Under the pieces are notes generated by a model, which saw only the letters and a list, made by a program, of their open reading frames with translations, did not search any database and was not told where the DNA came from. A program made the translations under genes and the position numbers. Positions 43,814-54,187 of a stretch of 64,000 nucleotides of DNA are shown here, piece after piece. Positions within the stretch are counted from its first letter, which is position 1, and each line of letters begins with the position of its first letter. Origin of the DNA: Tepidibacter formicigenes DSM 15518 (lineage in GTDB: Bacteria > Bacillota > Clostridia > Peptostreptococcales > Peptostreptococcaceae); assembly GCF_900142235.1 (NCBI RefSeq), contig NZ_FRAE01000006.1, positions 1 to 64,000 of the forward strand. The letters run 5' to 3'.

Positions 43814-46612
43814 TTATCTTTTCAATTCTTCTACTAGTTTTAATTCTTCCTTTATATCTTCTTCATTTTTATCTTTTGTAAGTCCAAAATACTCTGCCAT
43901 TATATCTCTAGCTATAGGAGCTGCATATCCTCCATGACCCCCTTGAAATATTAAAGATACAACAGCTATTTCTGGGTCTTCATATGGAGCAAATGATACA
44001 AACCAAGCAAAGTTATCATAAGTATCTTTAAATCTATTTATCTGGTCATATGTTAAGCGCGGATTTAGTTCAAACAATGCTTTTCTTATATAATAATCTC
44101 TGCTTTTTTTACTTTTGTCTTCTTTTTCATATTTATCTGCAAGAGCTAAAGCTTCATTAGAATTTACCCCAAAGCTTGCCATATGAGTTATTAGATATTC
44201 TTCCTCATTGTCAGTAGGAATTCTTCCACTTTTTTGAGCTGTTCCTGTTTTTGCTCCAACTTTAATTGGAAAATTACCAAAAACCCTTTTAGCTGTTCCT
44301 TGCTGAGTAACTCTAAGCATTCCTTTTTTTATTTCTTCTAAATTATCATATTTCTTTAATGGTATTCTTTCTCTTTCTCTTTTAGTTTTTTCTACTTTCA
44401 TTTTATCATAAGATTCTATTTTATCCACTATTGTAACTTTATTTTTATATCCTCCATTTACTAAACCTGAAATATAATTTGCCATTTGAAGTGGCGTATA
44501 AGCATGTGCTCCTTGTCCTATTGATAAGTTAAAAGTGTCTCCTGTTTTCCACTTTGCTTGATTAAAATAGCTGTATTTTACAAGATCTGCAACTTCACCT
44601 ATTTTGTCTTCTTTTATCTTTAATTGTTTCAGTCTTTTTAAAATAGTTCCTCTACTTGGATTTTCTTCTGTCCAATTTACTATTTCTTTTATTCTTTTTT
44701 CGTATTCTTCTTTATCTTTATTAGTTATATCTTCAAAATAATTTTTTAATTTTCTATTTAAAGCATATTCCAAAGACCTTTTTGTATTTTTAAGTTTAGC
44801 TTCAGGATTTGGAACTCTTCCTGGTATTTCTTCTATTTCTATTCCAGTTCTTTCATCAAGCCCAAATAATCTTGCATATTTTAAAACCTCTTCTACACTC
44901 ATTCTTACAGGAAGAGGCTTGTTGCTTCCATAATCATATCCAACACTCACAGAATAAAAGTAATAGTTACAAGATTGCTCTAATGCTCTATATAAGTCTG
45001 TAGGTCCATGACTTCCTCTATGATCATTCCATATCCAACATCCAAATGATTTATTTCCAAGCATTATTCTTCCCTTAGCATTAATTTTATAATTAGGATT
45101 AAGCCCATTTTCAATAGCGGCAAGACCTGTTATCATCTTAAAAGTTGATCCAGGCTGAACCGAAGTCATTGTTGCTATATTATAAAGTGGTTTAGCTGCT
45201 AGTGGGTCATTTTTATTTTTAGGAAGATATTTTCCCATTTCTTGACTAGTTATACCCGTAGAAAAATCATTAGGGTCATAGTCTGGATAAGTTGCCATGG
45301 CTAATACTTCTCCAGTTTTAACATGAAGAGCTACAACCGCACCTGATGTTGCTTTATTGTATATTTTCTTACTATCTCTAAGCTTATAATTCCCCCAAGG
45401 ACTTTCATAAACTCCTCCTACTTGTATTGTCTTTAAAACATTTTTCAAGGAATTTTCTGCCACTTCTTGTAAATCCTTATCAATAGTTAAATATATAGTG
45501 TCACCTGATGTAGGGGCCTTCATATCTATTTTTCTAATAAGCCTTCCATATGCATCAACTTCTACCTTTTTATATCCTTTTTCTCCATGAAGTTTTTCTT
45601 CATATTTCTTTTCTATACCAGTTTTACCAATCATATCACTTATACTATAACCTTTTTCTTTTATATAAGTGTCTATTTCATTTTGCTGTGATATCTTACC
45701 TATCTGACCTAATATATGAGAAGCAAAATTTCCATTTGGATAATATCTTATAGGCTCTGTTTCTATACTAACTCCCGGAAGTTCCATAGCAAGTTCCTCT
45801 ATTTTTGATACAGTTTCTTTGCTCACATCAAGCGCAAGCTTTATAGGTTGATATTGTAAGTACCCTTGAGATTTTAGTAAATCTCTAACTAAAAGTATTT
45901 TTCTTGCCTCATAATCAATTAATTCATCTGGAATTTCATAATACTCTCTAATCCTTTGAAATGCATCTTTTGCACTAATATTTTCTTCTTTTATTTTATA
46001 CCTATATAACCACTGCTCTTTTTTAACTTCTTCTGCAAATTTCCACTTAGATACGTATATTGGAGGATAATATCCATGTTCATTTAATAATTTTTGAAGT
46101 TCAAACTTATCAGTATCTTTGTCTACATTAAGTATACCTTCATTAATTAATCTATCTACAATTTCATAAAAACTTTCCTCTGCACTATAGATTAGAGGTA
46201 TATTATTTTTTTGTTTCCATTCATATATTGATTTATCATAAGTATAATAATAATCCCCATTTTCTGCTATTATTATAGGAAATTCATCTATATATTTTTC
46301 TCCATTTTGTTCTAATATTTTTATTACTTTATCAGCTATTTCATTAGGGTCAGCTTTTTCTATTTCATCTTTTGATAATTGAACTGTAAAAGATGGTCTA
46401 TTTCCTGCAAGCAATCTTCCATATCTATCTCTTATCTCACCTCTAGGTGCTTCTATTGGTATTTTTTTATATACTTTATTTTGAGCCTGCTCATAATAAT
46501 CTTCACCTTTTATAACTGTCATATAACTAACTTTTAAAACAATTATAGAAAATACTATTATAAAGGCAAATTTAAGAACATCAAATCTATCTTCAAATTT
46601 TTTATTTTTCAT
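43814..46612 (-). CDS. mrdA: Penicillin-binding protein 2 (class B transpeptidase), large form
   Basis: 932 residues, well above the usual 600-700. One membrane helix (about 13-32), then APRGEIRDRYGRLLA. Active-site motifs are S489-T-F-K492, SCN at 547-549 and KTG near 790 (GAKTGTAQ). Extra sequence lies at about 105-250 in the dimerisation domain and about 615-690 inside the transpeptidase domain. Elongation-specific PBP2 by context (mreBCD upstream, rodA downstream). Start ATG 46612; an upstream GTG overlaps the mreD stop. Confidence 0.93.
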   Translation of the reverse strand: MKNKKFEDRFDVLKFAFIIVFSIIVLKVSYMTVIKGEDYYEQAQNKVYKKIPIEAPRGEIRDRYGRLLAGNRPSFTVQLSKDEIEKADPNEIADKVIKILEQNGEKYIDEFPIIIAENGDYYYTYDKSIYEWKQKNNIPLIYSAEESFYEIVDRLINEGILNVDKDTDKFELQKLLNEHGYYPPIYVSKWKFAEEVKKEQWLYRYKIKEENISAKDAFQRIREYYEIPDELIDYEARKILLVRDLLKSQGYLQYQPIKLALDVSKETVSKIEELAMELPGVSIETEPIRYYPNGNFASHILGQIGKISQQNEIDTYIKEKGYSISDMIGKTGIEKKYEEKLHGEKGYKKVEVDAYGRLIRKIDMKAPTSGDTIYLTIDKDLQEVAENSLKNVLKTIQVGGVYESPWGNYKLRDSKKIYNKATSGAVVALHVKTGEVLAMATYPDYDPNDFSTGITSQEMGKYLPKNKNDPLAAKPLYNIATMTSVQPGSTFKMITGLAAIENGLNPNYKINAKGRIMLGNKSFGCWIWNDHRGSHGPTDLYRALEQSCNYYFYSVSVGYDYGSNKPLPVRMSVEEVLKYARLFGLDERTGIEIEEIPGRVPNPEAKLKNTKRSLEYALNRKLKNYFEDITNKDKEEYEKRIKEIVNWTEENPSRGTILKRLKQLKIKEDKIGEVADLVKYSYFNQAKWKTGDTFNLSIGQGAHAYTPLQMANYISGLVNGGYKNKVTIVDKIESYDKMKVEKTKRERERIPLKKYDNLEEIKKGMLRVTQQGTAKRVFGNFPIKVGAKTGTAQKSGRIPTDNEEEYLITHMASFGVNSNEALALADKYEKEDKSKKSRDYYIRKALFELNPRLTYDQINRFKDTYDNFAWFVSFAPYEDPEIAVVSLIFQGGHGGYAAPIARDIMAEYFGLTKDKNEEDIKEELKLVEELKR

Positions 46613-46623
46613 CACAATCACCA

Positions 46624-47112
46624 CTAAATATTGTTTAGTTTTTTTACAAAATTAATTAAAAATCTATGTACAAATAAAGCTACTATAACATTTAAAAGAG
46701 GTATAACTATAAAACCTTTATAAATTGAAAATATGATTTTATCACTTCCAAAAAAGCTTTTAAAAAAGATAAAATTTATAGAAGATTCGAAAATACTAGA
46801 GAAAAAAATTAAAATTACTATAGTTATAGAATTGTCTTTAAAAATTTTATCCTGTAATATACCATATATATATCCAATCAGAAAAAATAAAACAGCATTT
46901 ACTCCCAAAAACCTACCTACTAAGATATCTTTAAAAAGACCTACTATTAAACCTATAAAAGCCCCTTGATTTCGTTTTAAAAACAAGGAAATAATACTTA
47001 TATATATAATCGACATATTTATACTTAAACTAAATATGTCGATATAATTTAAAACACTATTTTCTAATATAACCACTGTTATTCCTAAAACTACTAGTAT
47101 AAAATTTTTCAT
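46624..47112 (-). CDS. mreD: Rod shape-determining protein MreD
   Basis: 162 residues, four to five membrane helices. GAFIGLIVGLFKDILVGRFLGVNAVLFFLIGYIYG is typical of MreD, although the family is weakly conserved. It lies between mreC and the PBP2 gene. Confidence 0.9.
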   Translation of the reverse strand: MKNFILVVLGITVVILENSVLNYIDIFSLSINMSIIYISIISLFLKRNQGAFIGLIVGLFKDILVGRFLGVNAVLFFLIGYIYGILQDKIFKDNSITIVILIFFSSIFESSINFIFFKSFFGSDKIIFSIYKGFIVIPLLNVIVALFVHRFLINFVKKLNNI

Positions 47113-47126
47113 CTAAAATTCCCTCT

Positions 47127-47996
47127 TTACTCTATGATTCTAGGTCTTATAATTAAAACCTTATCTACTTTCTTAAAATTAACATAAGGTTTTACCTTAA
47201 TATATTTTAATAAATTATTTTTATCCTCTATTACTTTTTCTACCTCTCCTAGTGGTATTCCCTTAGGATAAATTCCTATACCTGATGTTATTATTATATC
47301 ACCAGGAACTACTTCATATTTTATATCAAATAAATAACCTTTTAAATATCCTCCAAAATTTTCACTAGAATCTATAGATATATTCTGACTAATAACTCCT
47401 GTATATTCTCCTTTTCTCAAAACTTCAAAGCTTACAGCAGACTTATTATTAAGTAATGAAATAGCCTTTGAGTAATTATCTGAAACCTCATATACTTTTC
47501 CTACAAGACCTTCTCCACAAATTACTATACTATCCTTAATCACACCATCTTTTTTACCTGCAGAAATAGTAAAAGTAGTGTACCAATTCCCATCATTTTT
47601 ACTTACTACAGATGCACTTACATAATTTTTATCATAATCTTCACTTATGTAATTTAAAGATTTTTTTAATTTTCCTAAAGAACCTAGCTCATCTCTTTTC
47701 AAATCTATATCTATTATTTTTTTCTTTAATTCTTCATTTTCTTTAGATAACTCTTCAATCTTTTTAAGATTACTTCTATAGTTTATTATGCCTGAAACAT
47801 TTTCACTAGTAATTGTAAAAATCTTATTTATTCCTCTTTGAATGGGAGAAATAAAATCTAAAACAGTATTTGGTATATAATTATTTATATTTCCTTTAAT
47901 AGATATCCCTATAATTACAAGTAGAGTGATAGTAATTAAAACAACTACTATCACTTCTTTATTTAAATTATTTTTCTTTTTTCTTTTGCTTCTCAC
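47127..47996 (-). CDS. mreC: Rod shape-determining protein MreC
   Basis: 289 residues: a basic N-terminus, a membrane helix (about 13-33), a coiled coil (about 68-100) and the beta-domain with VSASVVSKNDGNWYTTF, SIVICGEGLVGKV and ITSGIGIYPKGIPLG. The extracytoplasmic scaffold linking MreB to PBP2. It directly follows mreB. Confidence 0.95.
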   Translation of the reverse strand: MRSKRKKKNNLNKEVIVVVLITITLLVIIGISIKGNINNYIPNTVLDFISPIQRGINKIFTITSENVSGIINYRSNLKKIEELSKENEELKKKIIDIDLKRDELGSLGKLKKSLNYISEDYDKNYVSASVVSKNDGNWYTTFTISAGKKDGVIKDSIVICGEGLVGKVYEVSDNYSKAISLLNNKSAVSFEVLRKGEYTGVISQNISIDSSENFGGYLKGYLFDIKYEVVPGDIIITSGIGIYPKGIPLGEVEKVIEDKNNLLKYIKVKPYVNFKKVDKVLIIRPRIIE

Positions 47997-48010
47997 CCTA
48001 TCACCATCTC

Positions 48011-49072
48011 TTAACCTTTTCTTCCATACATAAGAACTTTATTGAAAATTTCCTTATCTTCTACCGATTTTCCAGTTCCTATTGCTACACAATCAAGAGG
48101 ATTTTCTGCAATATATACAGGCATACCTGTTTCTTCTTTAACTAATTTATCAAGCCCTTTTAAAAGTGCTCCTCCTCCTGTAAGCATTATACCATTTTCC
48201 ATTATATCAGCTGCAAGTTCAGGTGGAGTTCTTTCAAGAGTTGCTTTTATTCCATCTACTATAATAGTAATAGGCTCTTTTAAAGCTTCCCTTACTTCAG
48301 AAGATGTAATATTTATAGTTTTTGGAAGCCCTGAAACTAAGTCTCTTCCTCTTATATCTAGCTTTTCTTCTTTTTCTTCTTTAAAAGCAGATCCTATTTT
48401 TATTTTTACTTCTTCTGCCGTTCTTTCTCCAATCATAAGATTATATTCTTTTTTTACATAATTAACTATTGATTCATCAAACTCGTCTCCACCTACTCTA
48501 ATTGATTTAGCAGTAACTATACCACCTAGTGATATAACTGCTATTTCACTTGTACCTCCACCTATATCTACTACCATATTTCCATCAGGTTCTTCAACTT
48601 TGAGTCCTGCTCCAATAGCTGCTGCCATTGGTTCTTCTATTAGGTATGCATCTCTTGCTCCGGCTTGACGTGCTGCTTCTTCTATAGCCCTTTTTTCTAC
48701 TTCTGTTACTCCATATGGAACACACACAGCAATCCTTGGACTAATTAAAGCTTTTTTAGGATATGCTTTTTTTATAAAATATCTAAGCATACTTTGAGTT
48801 ACATCAAAGTCAGCAATTACTCCATCTTTCATAGGTCTTATTGCTATAATATTCCCCGGAGTTCTTCCTATCATTTTTTTAGCTTCTTCTCCAACAGCTA
48901 AAACTTCTTTATTATCATCTCTTATAGCTACAACCGAAGGTTCCCTTACTACTATACCATTTCCTCTTACATATACCAAAGTGTTAGCTGTTCCTAAATC
49001 TATTCCCATATCTTTTGAAATCATATCGAAAAAACTTGTCTTTTTTTGTTTAGTCTTTTTAGTTTTTTTCAT
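48011..49072 (-). CDS. mreB: Rod shape-determining protein MreB
   Basis: 353 residues of actin-like ATPase. [14 protein letters not shown] (phosphate 1), [20 protein letters not shown] (phosphate 2) and [14 protein letters not shown] (adenosine motif) are intact. A Lys-rich N-terminal stretch of about 15 residues precedes the domain. First of mreB-mreC-mreD-PBP2. Confidence 0.98.
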   Translation of the reverse strand: MKKTKKTKQKKTSFFDMISKDMGIDLGTANTLVYVRGNGIVVREPSVVAIRDDNKEVLAVGEEAKKMIGRTPGNIIAIRPMKDGVIADFDVTQSMLRYFIKKAYPKKALISPRIAVCVPYGVTEVEKRAIEEAARQAGARDAYLIEEPMAAAIGAGLKVEEPDGNMVVDIGGGTSEIAVISLGGIVTAKSIRVGGDEFDESIVNYVKKEYNLMIGERTAEEVKIKIGSAFKEEKEEKLDIRGRDLVSGLPKTINITSSEVREALKEPITIIVDGIKATLERTPPELAADIMENGIMLTGGGALLKGLDKLVKEETGMPVYIAENPLDCVAIGTGKSVEDKEIFNKVLMYGRKG

Positions 49073-49087
49073 TATACTTTCTCCTTC

Positions 49088-49786
49088 CTACATTAACGCT
49101 TTTTCTTTAAAGCTAAAGTATATACCATCTCCAATAATTATATGATCTATAATATCTATTCCTAGTATTTTTCCTCCATCAACAAGCCTTTTAGTAATAT
49201 TTTTATCTTCTTTACTCGGCTCTACATAACCTGAAGGATGATTGTGCATAAGAATGATTTTATTTGCACTCCTTCTTATTGCTTCAATAAAAACTTCCCT
49301 AGGATGAACTATTGATGAGTTTAAAGATCCTACAGAAATTTCTATATCAGATATTATTTCATTTTTTGTATTTAAAAGAACTATTTTAAAAACCTCTTTT
49401 TTTAAATATCTAAGCTCCTCCATATATACACTTGCTATATCATCTGGACTATTTATTTTAAATTTATCTCTAGGAATAGACTTTGCAATTCTTTTGCCTA
49501 ATTCTATTGATGCTAATATTTGACAAGCCTTAGCATTTCCTATTCCTTTTATTTTACTAAGTTCTTCTATAGTAATGTTGCAAAGACTTCTTATTCCCTC
49601 TGACTTATCCATATTTATTATGTAATTTGCAAGATCAATTGCAGACATATCTTTATTTCCTGATCTTAAAAGTATAGCTAAAAGTTCAGGATTAGATAGA
49701 TATTTTGCTCCTTTTAAAATCATTTTCTCTCTAGGTCTTTCATCTAGGGCCATTTCTTTAATAGACATTTTTTTTACTTGACCCAT
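49088..49786 (-). CDS. radC: RadC family JAB1/MPN-domain protein
   Basis: 232 residues. An N-terminal helix-hairpin-helix region (about 60-90, SKIKGIGNAKACQI) and a C-terminal MPN domain with the metal motif LMHNHPSGYVEPSKED. The old DNA-repair name is not well supported, and the biochemical role is unclear. It sits between maf and mreB, the common Firmicute order. Confidence 0.94.
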   Translation of the reverse strand: MGQVKKMSIKEMALDERPREKMILKGAKYLSNPELLAILLRSGNKDMSAIDLANYIINMDKSEGIRSLCNITIEELSKIKGIGNAKACQILASIELGKRIAKSIPRDKFKINSPDDIASVYMEELRYLKKEVFKIVLLNTKNEIISDIEISVGSLNSSIVHPREVFIEAIRRSANKIILMHNHPSGYVEPSKEDKNITKRLVDGGKILGIDIIDHIIIGDGIYFSFKEKALM

Positions 49787-49803
49787 ATATCTTCCTCCTA
49801 AGT

Positions 49804-50382
49804 TTATATAATATTTATACCAAAATGTCTAGATAAAATTTCTTCTAATTTTGCAACAGGAAGCCCAACTACACTAAAATAGTCTCCTTCTATTTTTTCA
49901 ACTAGCAAAGATCCATATCCTTGTATTCCGTATGATCCTGCTTTATCCATTGGCTCTTTTGTATCTATGTACCTTCTTATTTTATAATCATCAATATCTT
50001 TCATTTTTACCTTTGTAATTTCACAATCTACTACTTTTTTATTATCAGAAAGTCTAATTACACTAATTCCTGTTATTACTTCATGATATTTCCCAGACAA
50101 TTTTTTAATCATGTTAAAAGCATCTTCTTCATCATTAGGCTTTCCAAGTATTTCATTATCAAATACAACTATTGTATCAGCTCCAATAACTATTTCACTT
50201 TCTTCTACTTTATTAGCCACATCTAATGCTTTTTGAAAAGCCAGACTCATCGCTACTGTTTTTGGATTACTATTTATATCAACAGATTCCTTAACTTCAC
50301 TTTTTATAACTTTAAACTTTAAATTTAAATTTAAAAGCAACTCCCTTCTCCTAGGAGAGGATGATGCTAATATAATCTTCAT
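49804..50382 (-). CDS. maf: Maf family nucleotide pyrophosphatase
   Basis: 192 residues. It starts with the ILASSSPRRRELL loop, has IGADTIVVFDNEILGKP and the YSV..GLPVAKLEEIL C-terminus. Maf proteins hydrolyse dTTP/UTP or modified nucleotides to monophosphates as house-cleaning enzymes. Head of the maf-radC-mreBCD run. Confidence 0.95.
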   Translation of the reverse strand: MKIILASSSPRRRELLLNLNLKFKVIKSEVKESVDINSNPKTVAMSLAFQKALDVANKVEESEIVIGADTIVVFDNEILGKPNDEEDAFNMIKKLSGKYHEVITGISVIRLSDNKKVVDCEITKVKMKDIDDYKIRRYIDTKEPMDKAGSYGIQGYGSLLVEKIEGDYFSVVGLPVAKLEEILSRHFGINII

Positions 50383-50443
50383 AAAATCACCTCTTTATAT
50401 ACTGCTACCCTTAATTAGTTTATCACTTAAAAATCAAAAACAC

Positions 50444-50474
50444 AATAAGGTGTGGTAAATACCACACCTTATAT
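50444..50474 (-). terminator. Terminator at the end of the rnf operon
   Basis: ATAAGGTGTGGTA-AA-TACCACACCTTAT is a 13-bp perfect stem, U-rich on both sides, between rnfB and maf. Confidence 0.9.
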
Positions 50475-50483
50475 TTTTACCTT

Positions 50484-51467
50484 TTATTTTAATTTTATAG
50501 CATCTTTTGGACATTTCTCAAAACATACTCCACAGCCTATACATTTTTCTTCTATTACACTGTGTTTTTGTTTAAGTTCTCCTTCTATAGCATCAACTGG
50601 ACACTTCTTTTTACATATAGTACAACCAACACATTTTTCTTCTTCTATAAAGGCTTTTTTTCTATTGTTGACTTCTCCTGATATAGCTTTAGTAGGGCAC
50701 TTTTCTACACAAACCATACATTGTGTACATTTTGAATAATCAATTTTTGCTAAATTATTTTCAAAAGTTATAGCTCCAAAAGGACACGATTTTACACATA
50801 TTTGACATCCTATACATCCAACAGCGCATTTAGATTTTACATCTTTTCCGAACTCTTTACTGTTACATTCTACAACTACCTCTTGACTATATGGAACCCA
50901 ATCAATTACAGCTTTTGGACAAACTTCTATACATTTACCACAAGAAACACACTTGTCCTTATCTATATGTGCTATACCATCTTTTATAGTAATAGCACCA
51001 AATTGACATACATTTACACATGTTCCAAGTCCTAAACATCCATATTGACAAGACTTAGATCCACCAGATACTAAAGCTGCTGCTCTACAGTCGTTTATAC
51101 CATAATATTCACTTTTATCTTTTGCATTATTACAAGTACCTTTACATATAACCTTTGCTACTTGCTTTTCTCCATCTTCTGCAACTACTCCCATTATTTC
51201 TCCAATTTTTGCTGCACACTCGCTTCCTCCTACAGGACATGCATTTATTGGAGCTTCTCCATTTACTATAGCATTAGCAAGCCCTCCACAGCCAGGATAA
51301 CCACAACCTCCACAGTTAGCCCCAGGTAAGGCTTCATTTATTGCTTCAACCCTTGAATCTACCTCTACTGCAAACTTTTTAGAAGCATATGCAAGTCCAG
51401 AGCCGAACATAAGACCCATGGCACCTAAACTAATAACTGAATTTAATATTAAAGACATATTCTTCAC
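50484..51467 (-). CDS. rnfB: Rnf complex subunit RnfB, polyferredoxin form
   Basis: 327 residues, much longer than proteobacterial RnfB. An N-terminal hydrophobic anchor, the CGGCGYPGC..LA cluster domain, then several CxxCxxCxxxCP motifs: CVSCGKCIEVCP, CIGCQICVKSCP, CTQCMVCVEKCP, CVGCTICKKKCP and CIGCGVCFEKCP, plus CLGLGTCVNVC. It is the likely entry point for electrons from reduced ferredoxin. Last gene of rnfCDGEAB. Confidence 0.96.
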   Translation of the reverse strand: MKNMSLILNSVISLGAMGLMFGSGLAYASKKFAVEVDSRVEAINEALPGANCGGCGYPGCGGLANAIVNGEAPINACPVGGSECAAKIGEIMGVVAEDGEKQVAKVICKGTCNNAKDKSEYYGINDCRAAALVSGGSKSCQYGCLGLGTCVNVCQFGAITIKDGIAHIDKDKCVSCGKCIEVCPKAVIDWVPYSQEVVVECNSKEFGKDVKSKCAVGCIGCQICVKSCPFGAITFENNLAKIDYSKCTQCMVCVEKCPTKAISGEVNNRKKAFIEEEKCVGCTICKKKCPVDAIEGELKQKHSVIEEKCIGCGVCFEKCPKDAIKLK

Positions 51468-51474
51468 CTCCTAC

Positions 51475-52047
51475 CTAAACTAATCCTGTAAATCCTAAAA
51501 ATGCTATAGCCATAAGACTTGCTGTTATTAGAGCAATTGGAAACCCTTTAAAGCTTTCTGGTACATCTGCAATTTCAAGTCTTTCTCTTATTCCGGCAAA
51601 TAATACTATAGCAAGAGTAAAACCAATAGCAGCTCCAAGTCCATTTGTTATTGTTTCAATTAAATTATAGCTATTATCTATATTGATTATAGCAACCCCT
51701 AAAACTGCACAGTTAGTAGTTATAAGTGGTAAAAAAACTCCTAATGCTTGATATAATGTTGGACTTACCTTTTGAATTACCATTTCAACAAACTGAACTA
51801 AAGATGCAATTACAAGTATAAATGCAATAGTTTGTAAAAATTGTATTCCTAAGGGTTCTAATACATAATACTGAACAAAATAAGTTATTATAGATGCAAG
51901 TGTCATAACAAAAGTAACCGCCATACCCATTCCAACTGCAGTTTCAACTTTTTTAGAAACTCCAAGGAATGGACAGATTCCTAAGAATCTCGATAAAACA
52001 AAGTTATTTACAAGTATAGAACTTACTAATATCAAAAATATTTTCAT
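51475..52047 (-). CDS. rnfA: Rnf complex subunit RnfA
   Basis: 190 residues, six membrane helices. [21 protein letters not shown] and [16 protein letters not shown] are the paired repeat motifs (with Cys) that bind a buried 2Fe-2S cluster with RnfE in characterised complexes. Confidence 0.96.
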   Translation of the reverse strand: MKIFLILVSSILVNNFVLSRFLGICPFLGVSKKVETAVGMGMAVTFVMTLASIITYFVQYYVLEPLGIQFLQTIAFILVIASLVQFVEMVIQKVSPTLYQALGVFLPLITTNCAVLGVAIINIDNSYNLIETITNGLGAAIGFTLAIVLFAGIRERLEIADVPESFKGFPIALITASLMAIAFLGFTGLV

Positions 52048-52059
52048 CTAAATTCCCTC

Positions 52060-52656
52060 CTAACTAGCTTTCTTATCAGCAATTTTATTAATCATTGCAA
52101 GAAGTAACCCTAATGCTAAAAATGCTCCTGGAGGTAATATCATTATAAGTGCTGGTTTATAAGCACTACCAAATAATGAAATGTTAAATATAGTTCCATT
52201 TCCAAACAATTCCCTTACCATTCCAAGCACTGTAAGAGATACAGTAAATCCAAGTCCCATTCCCATTCCATCTACTATTGATTCTACTGGTCTATTTTTA
52301 GAAGCAAAGCTTTCAGCTCTTGCTAGTATTAAACAGTTAACAACTATAAGAGGAATAAATAATCCTAACTTTGAATCAAGAGCAGGAAGATAAGCTTTTA
52401 AAAGCATTCCTACCATAGTAACAAATGTAGCTATAACTACAATAAATGCTGGGATTCTTATTTTAGAAGGTATAAATTTTCTAACTAATGATATAACTAA
52501 ATTTGAACATATTAAAACTGCAGTTGTTGCAAGTCCCATTCCCATTCCATTTTCAGCTGAAGTTGTAACCCCCAAAGTTGGACACATACCTAAAACTTGT
52601 ACGAATACTGGATTTTCATTTATAATTCCATTTTTGAATATTTTTCCTAATTTCAT
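52060..52656 (-). CDS. rnfE: Rnf complex subunit RnfE
   Basis: 198 residues, six membrane helices, homologous to RnfA. ENPVFVQVLGMCPTLGVTTSAENG and GLFIPLIVVNCLILARAE carry the conserved Cys positions. Cotranscribed with rnfA, 12 bases apart. Confidence 0.96.
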   Translation of the reverse strand: MKLGKIFKNGIINENPVFVQVLGMCPTLGVTTSAENGMGMGLATTAVLICSNLVISLVRKFIPSKIRIPAFIVVIATFVTMVGMLLKAYLPALDSKLGLFIPLIVVNCLILARAESFASKNRPVESIVDGMGMGLGFTVSLTVLGMVRELFGNGTIFNISLFGSAYKPALIMILPPGAFLALGLLLAMINKIADKKAS

Positions 52657-52671
52657 ATTTTCACCTCCAAC

Positions 52672-53229
52672 CTATTTTAAAATTTCGTTATATACTCTCA
52701 TTGCTTCATTAACACCATCAGTAACTGCTTTTGAAGTTATAGTAGCACCAGATATTGCAACAATTTCATTTTCTTTAGGCCCTGGGTTTTTTATAACTTC
52801 TATATTTTTGTCTACACTTTTTCCTTTATATTGACCTTTAAATTCTTCATTCGCAGCTTTTGCTCCAAGTCCTGGAGTTTCTGCATGATTTCCTATACTT
52901 ACTCCATGAATAGTTCCATCAGTTCCAATTCCTATCATAACTTCAACTACTCCAGCATATCCTTTTGGAGCAGTTTTTATTGTATATCCAACAATATCGC
53001 TTCCATCTAGTCCTTTGTATACTTCTATAACCATAGATGAATCTATATTTTCTTCAAAAGGTTTAAAATCTTTTGCTTCTGGTAGTACTTGTTTACGAGC
53101 TTCAATATTTGCAAGTTCATTTTGTTTTTCTATAGCTGGTAGTGTTACGTTATTAGTAAATCCAAGAACTACCGCCGATATTGATGTTATTATCAAAAGA
53201 ATTATCCCAAGTTTTGCTATTTCTTTCAT
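52672..53229 (-). CDS. rnfG: Rnf complex subunit RnfG (FMN-binding)
   Basis: 185 residues. An N-terminal membrane helix and an extracytoplasmic FMN-binding domain; SGATITSKAVTDGVNEA contains the Thr (S/TGATxxT) that carries covalent FMN. GNHAETPGLGAKA is the other conserved segment. The start shares one base with the rnfD stop. Confidence 0.96.
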   Translation of the reverse strand: MKEIAKLGIILLIITSISAVVLGFTNNVTLPAIEKQNELANIEARKQVLPEAKDFKPFEENIDSSMVIEVYKGLDGSDIVGYTIKTAPKGYAGVVEVMIGIGTDGTIHGVSIGNHAETPGLGAKAANEEFKGQYKGKSVDKNIEVIKNPGPKENEIVAISGATITSKAVTDGVNEAMRVYNEILK

Positions 53230-54173
53230 TATCTAGCCACCTCCCCAAATACTTTAGGGCTTGTATATTTATCAATAAGTGGTGCTGCTACATTCATTAA
53301 AAGTATTGAATAAGAAACTCCTTCTGGGTATCCTCCCCATAGTCTTATAACTGTAGTTAATACACCACATCCTACTGCATATATAATTTGACCTTTATAT
53401 GTTACAGGTGACGAAGCGTAATCTGTTGCCATATAAAAAGCACCAATCATTAATCCCCCTGCAAATAAGTGATAAATAGAATTACTTAAATCAAATCCAC
53501 CAAACAAAAATGTTAATACAAATACAGTTCCTATATAGTATACAGGTATTATATAAGTTATTACTCTTCTATAAATAAGATATATTCCACCAATTATTAA
53601 AAGTAGTGCAGATGTTTCTCCTATACATCCTCCGATGTTTCCTATTAAAAGATCAAAAATACTTGGTTTTGCAGTTCCTACCGCTTCTACCCCTTTAACT
53701 ATAGCAAGAGGAGTTGCTGTAGATACTGCATCAGGTCCTGGAGTTACCCAACTTGTCATTTCAACAGGCCAAGAAGCAAGTAGCATTGCACGAGCAGCAA
53801 GTGCTGGATTCATAAAATTATGACCTATTCCACCAAATACCTGTTTTACAATAACAATTGCAAACACAGATCCTACAAAAGGTAACCACCATGGCGCTGA
53901 TGCTGGTATATTAAATGCAAGTAAAAGTCCTGTAACAATAGCAGACCAGTCATTTATAGTTATTTCTTTACCCATAAGCTTTTGAGTTATTGCTTCTGCT
54001 AAAACAGCACCAATTAATGCAGATAATATTACTGTTACAGCTCCCATTCTAAAATAGTAAATAGAAGCTATGGTTGCTGGAAGCAATGCTATTACAACAT
54101 CCCTCATTATAGTTGAAGTATCTTCATTAGATCTTAAATGAGGAGAAGATGATATTATAAGTTTTGTACCCAT
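53229..54173 (-). CDS. rnfD: Rnf complex subunit RnfD
   Basis: 314 residues with about nine membrane helices. The covalent FMN site SGAT-like element is ADPxxxT-related: here GPDAVSTATPLA with the modified Thr. KQVFGGIGHNFMNPALAARA is also diagnostic. A central ion-translocating subunit. Confidence 0.96.
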   Translation of the reverse strand: MGTKLIISSSPHLRSNEDTSTIMRDVVIALLPATIASIYYFRMGAVTVILSALIGAVLAEAITQKLMGKEITINDWSAIVTGLLLAFNIPASAPWWLPFVGSVFAIVIVKQVFGGIGHNFMNPALAARAMLLASWPVEMTSWVTPGPDAVSTATPLAIVKGVEAVGTAKPSIFDLLIGNIGGCIGETSALLLIIGGIYLIYRRVITYIIPVYYIGTVFVLTFLFGGFDLSNSIYHLFAGGLMIGAFYMATDYASSPVTYKGQIIYAVGCGVLTTVIRLWGGYPEGVSYSILLMNVAAPLIDKYTSPKVFGEVAR

Positions 54174-54187
54174 TATCTTACCTCCTT

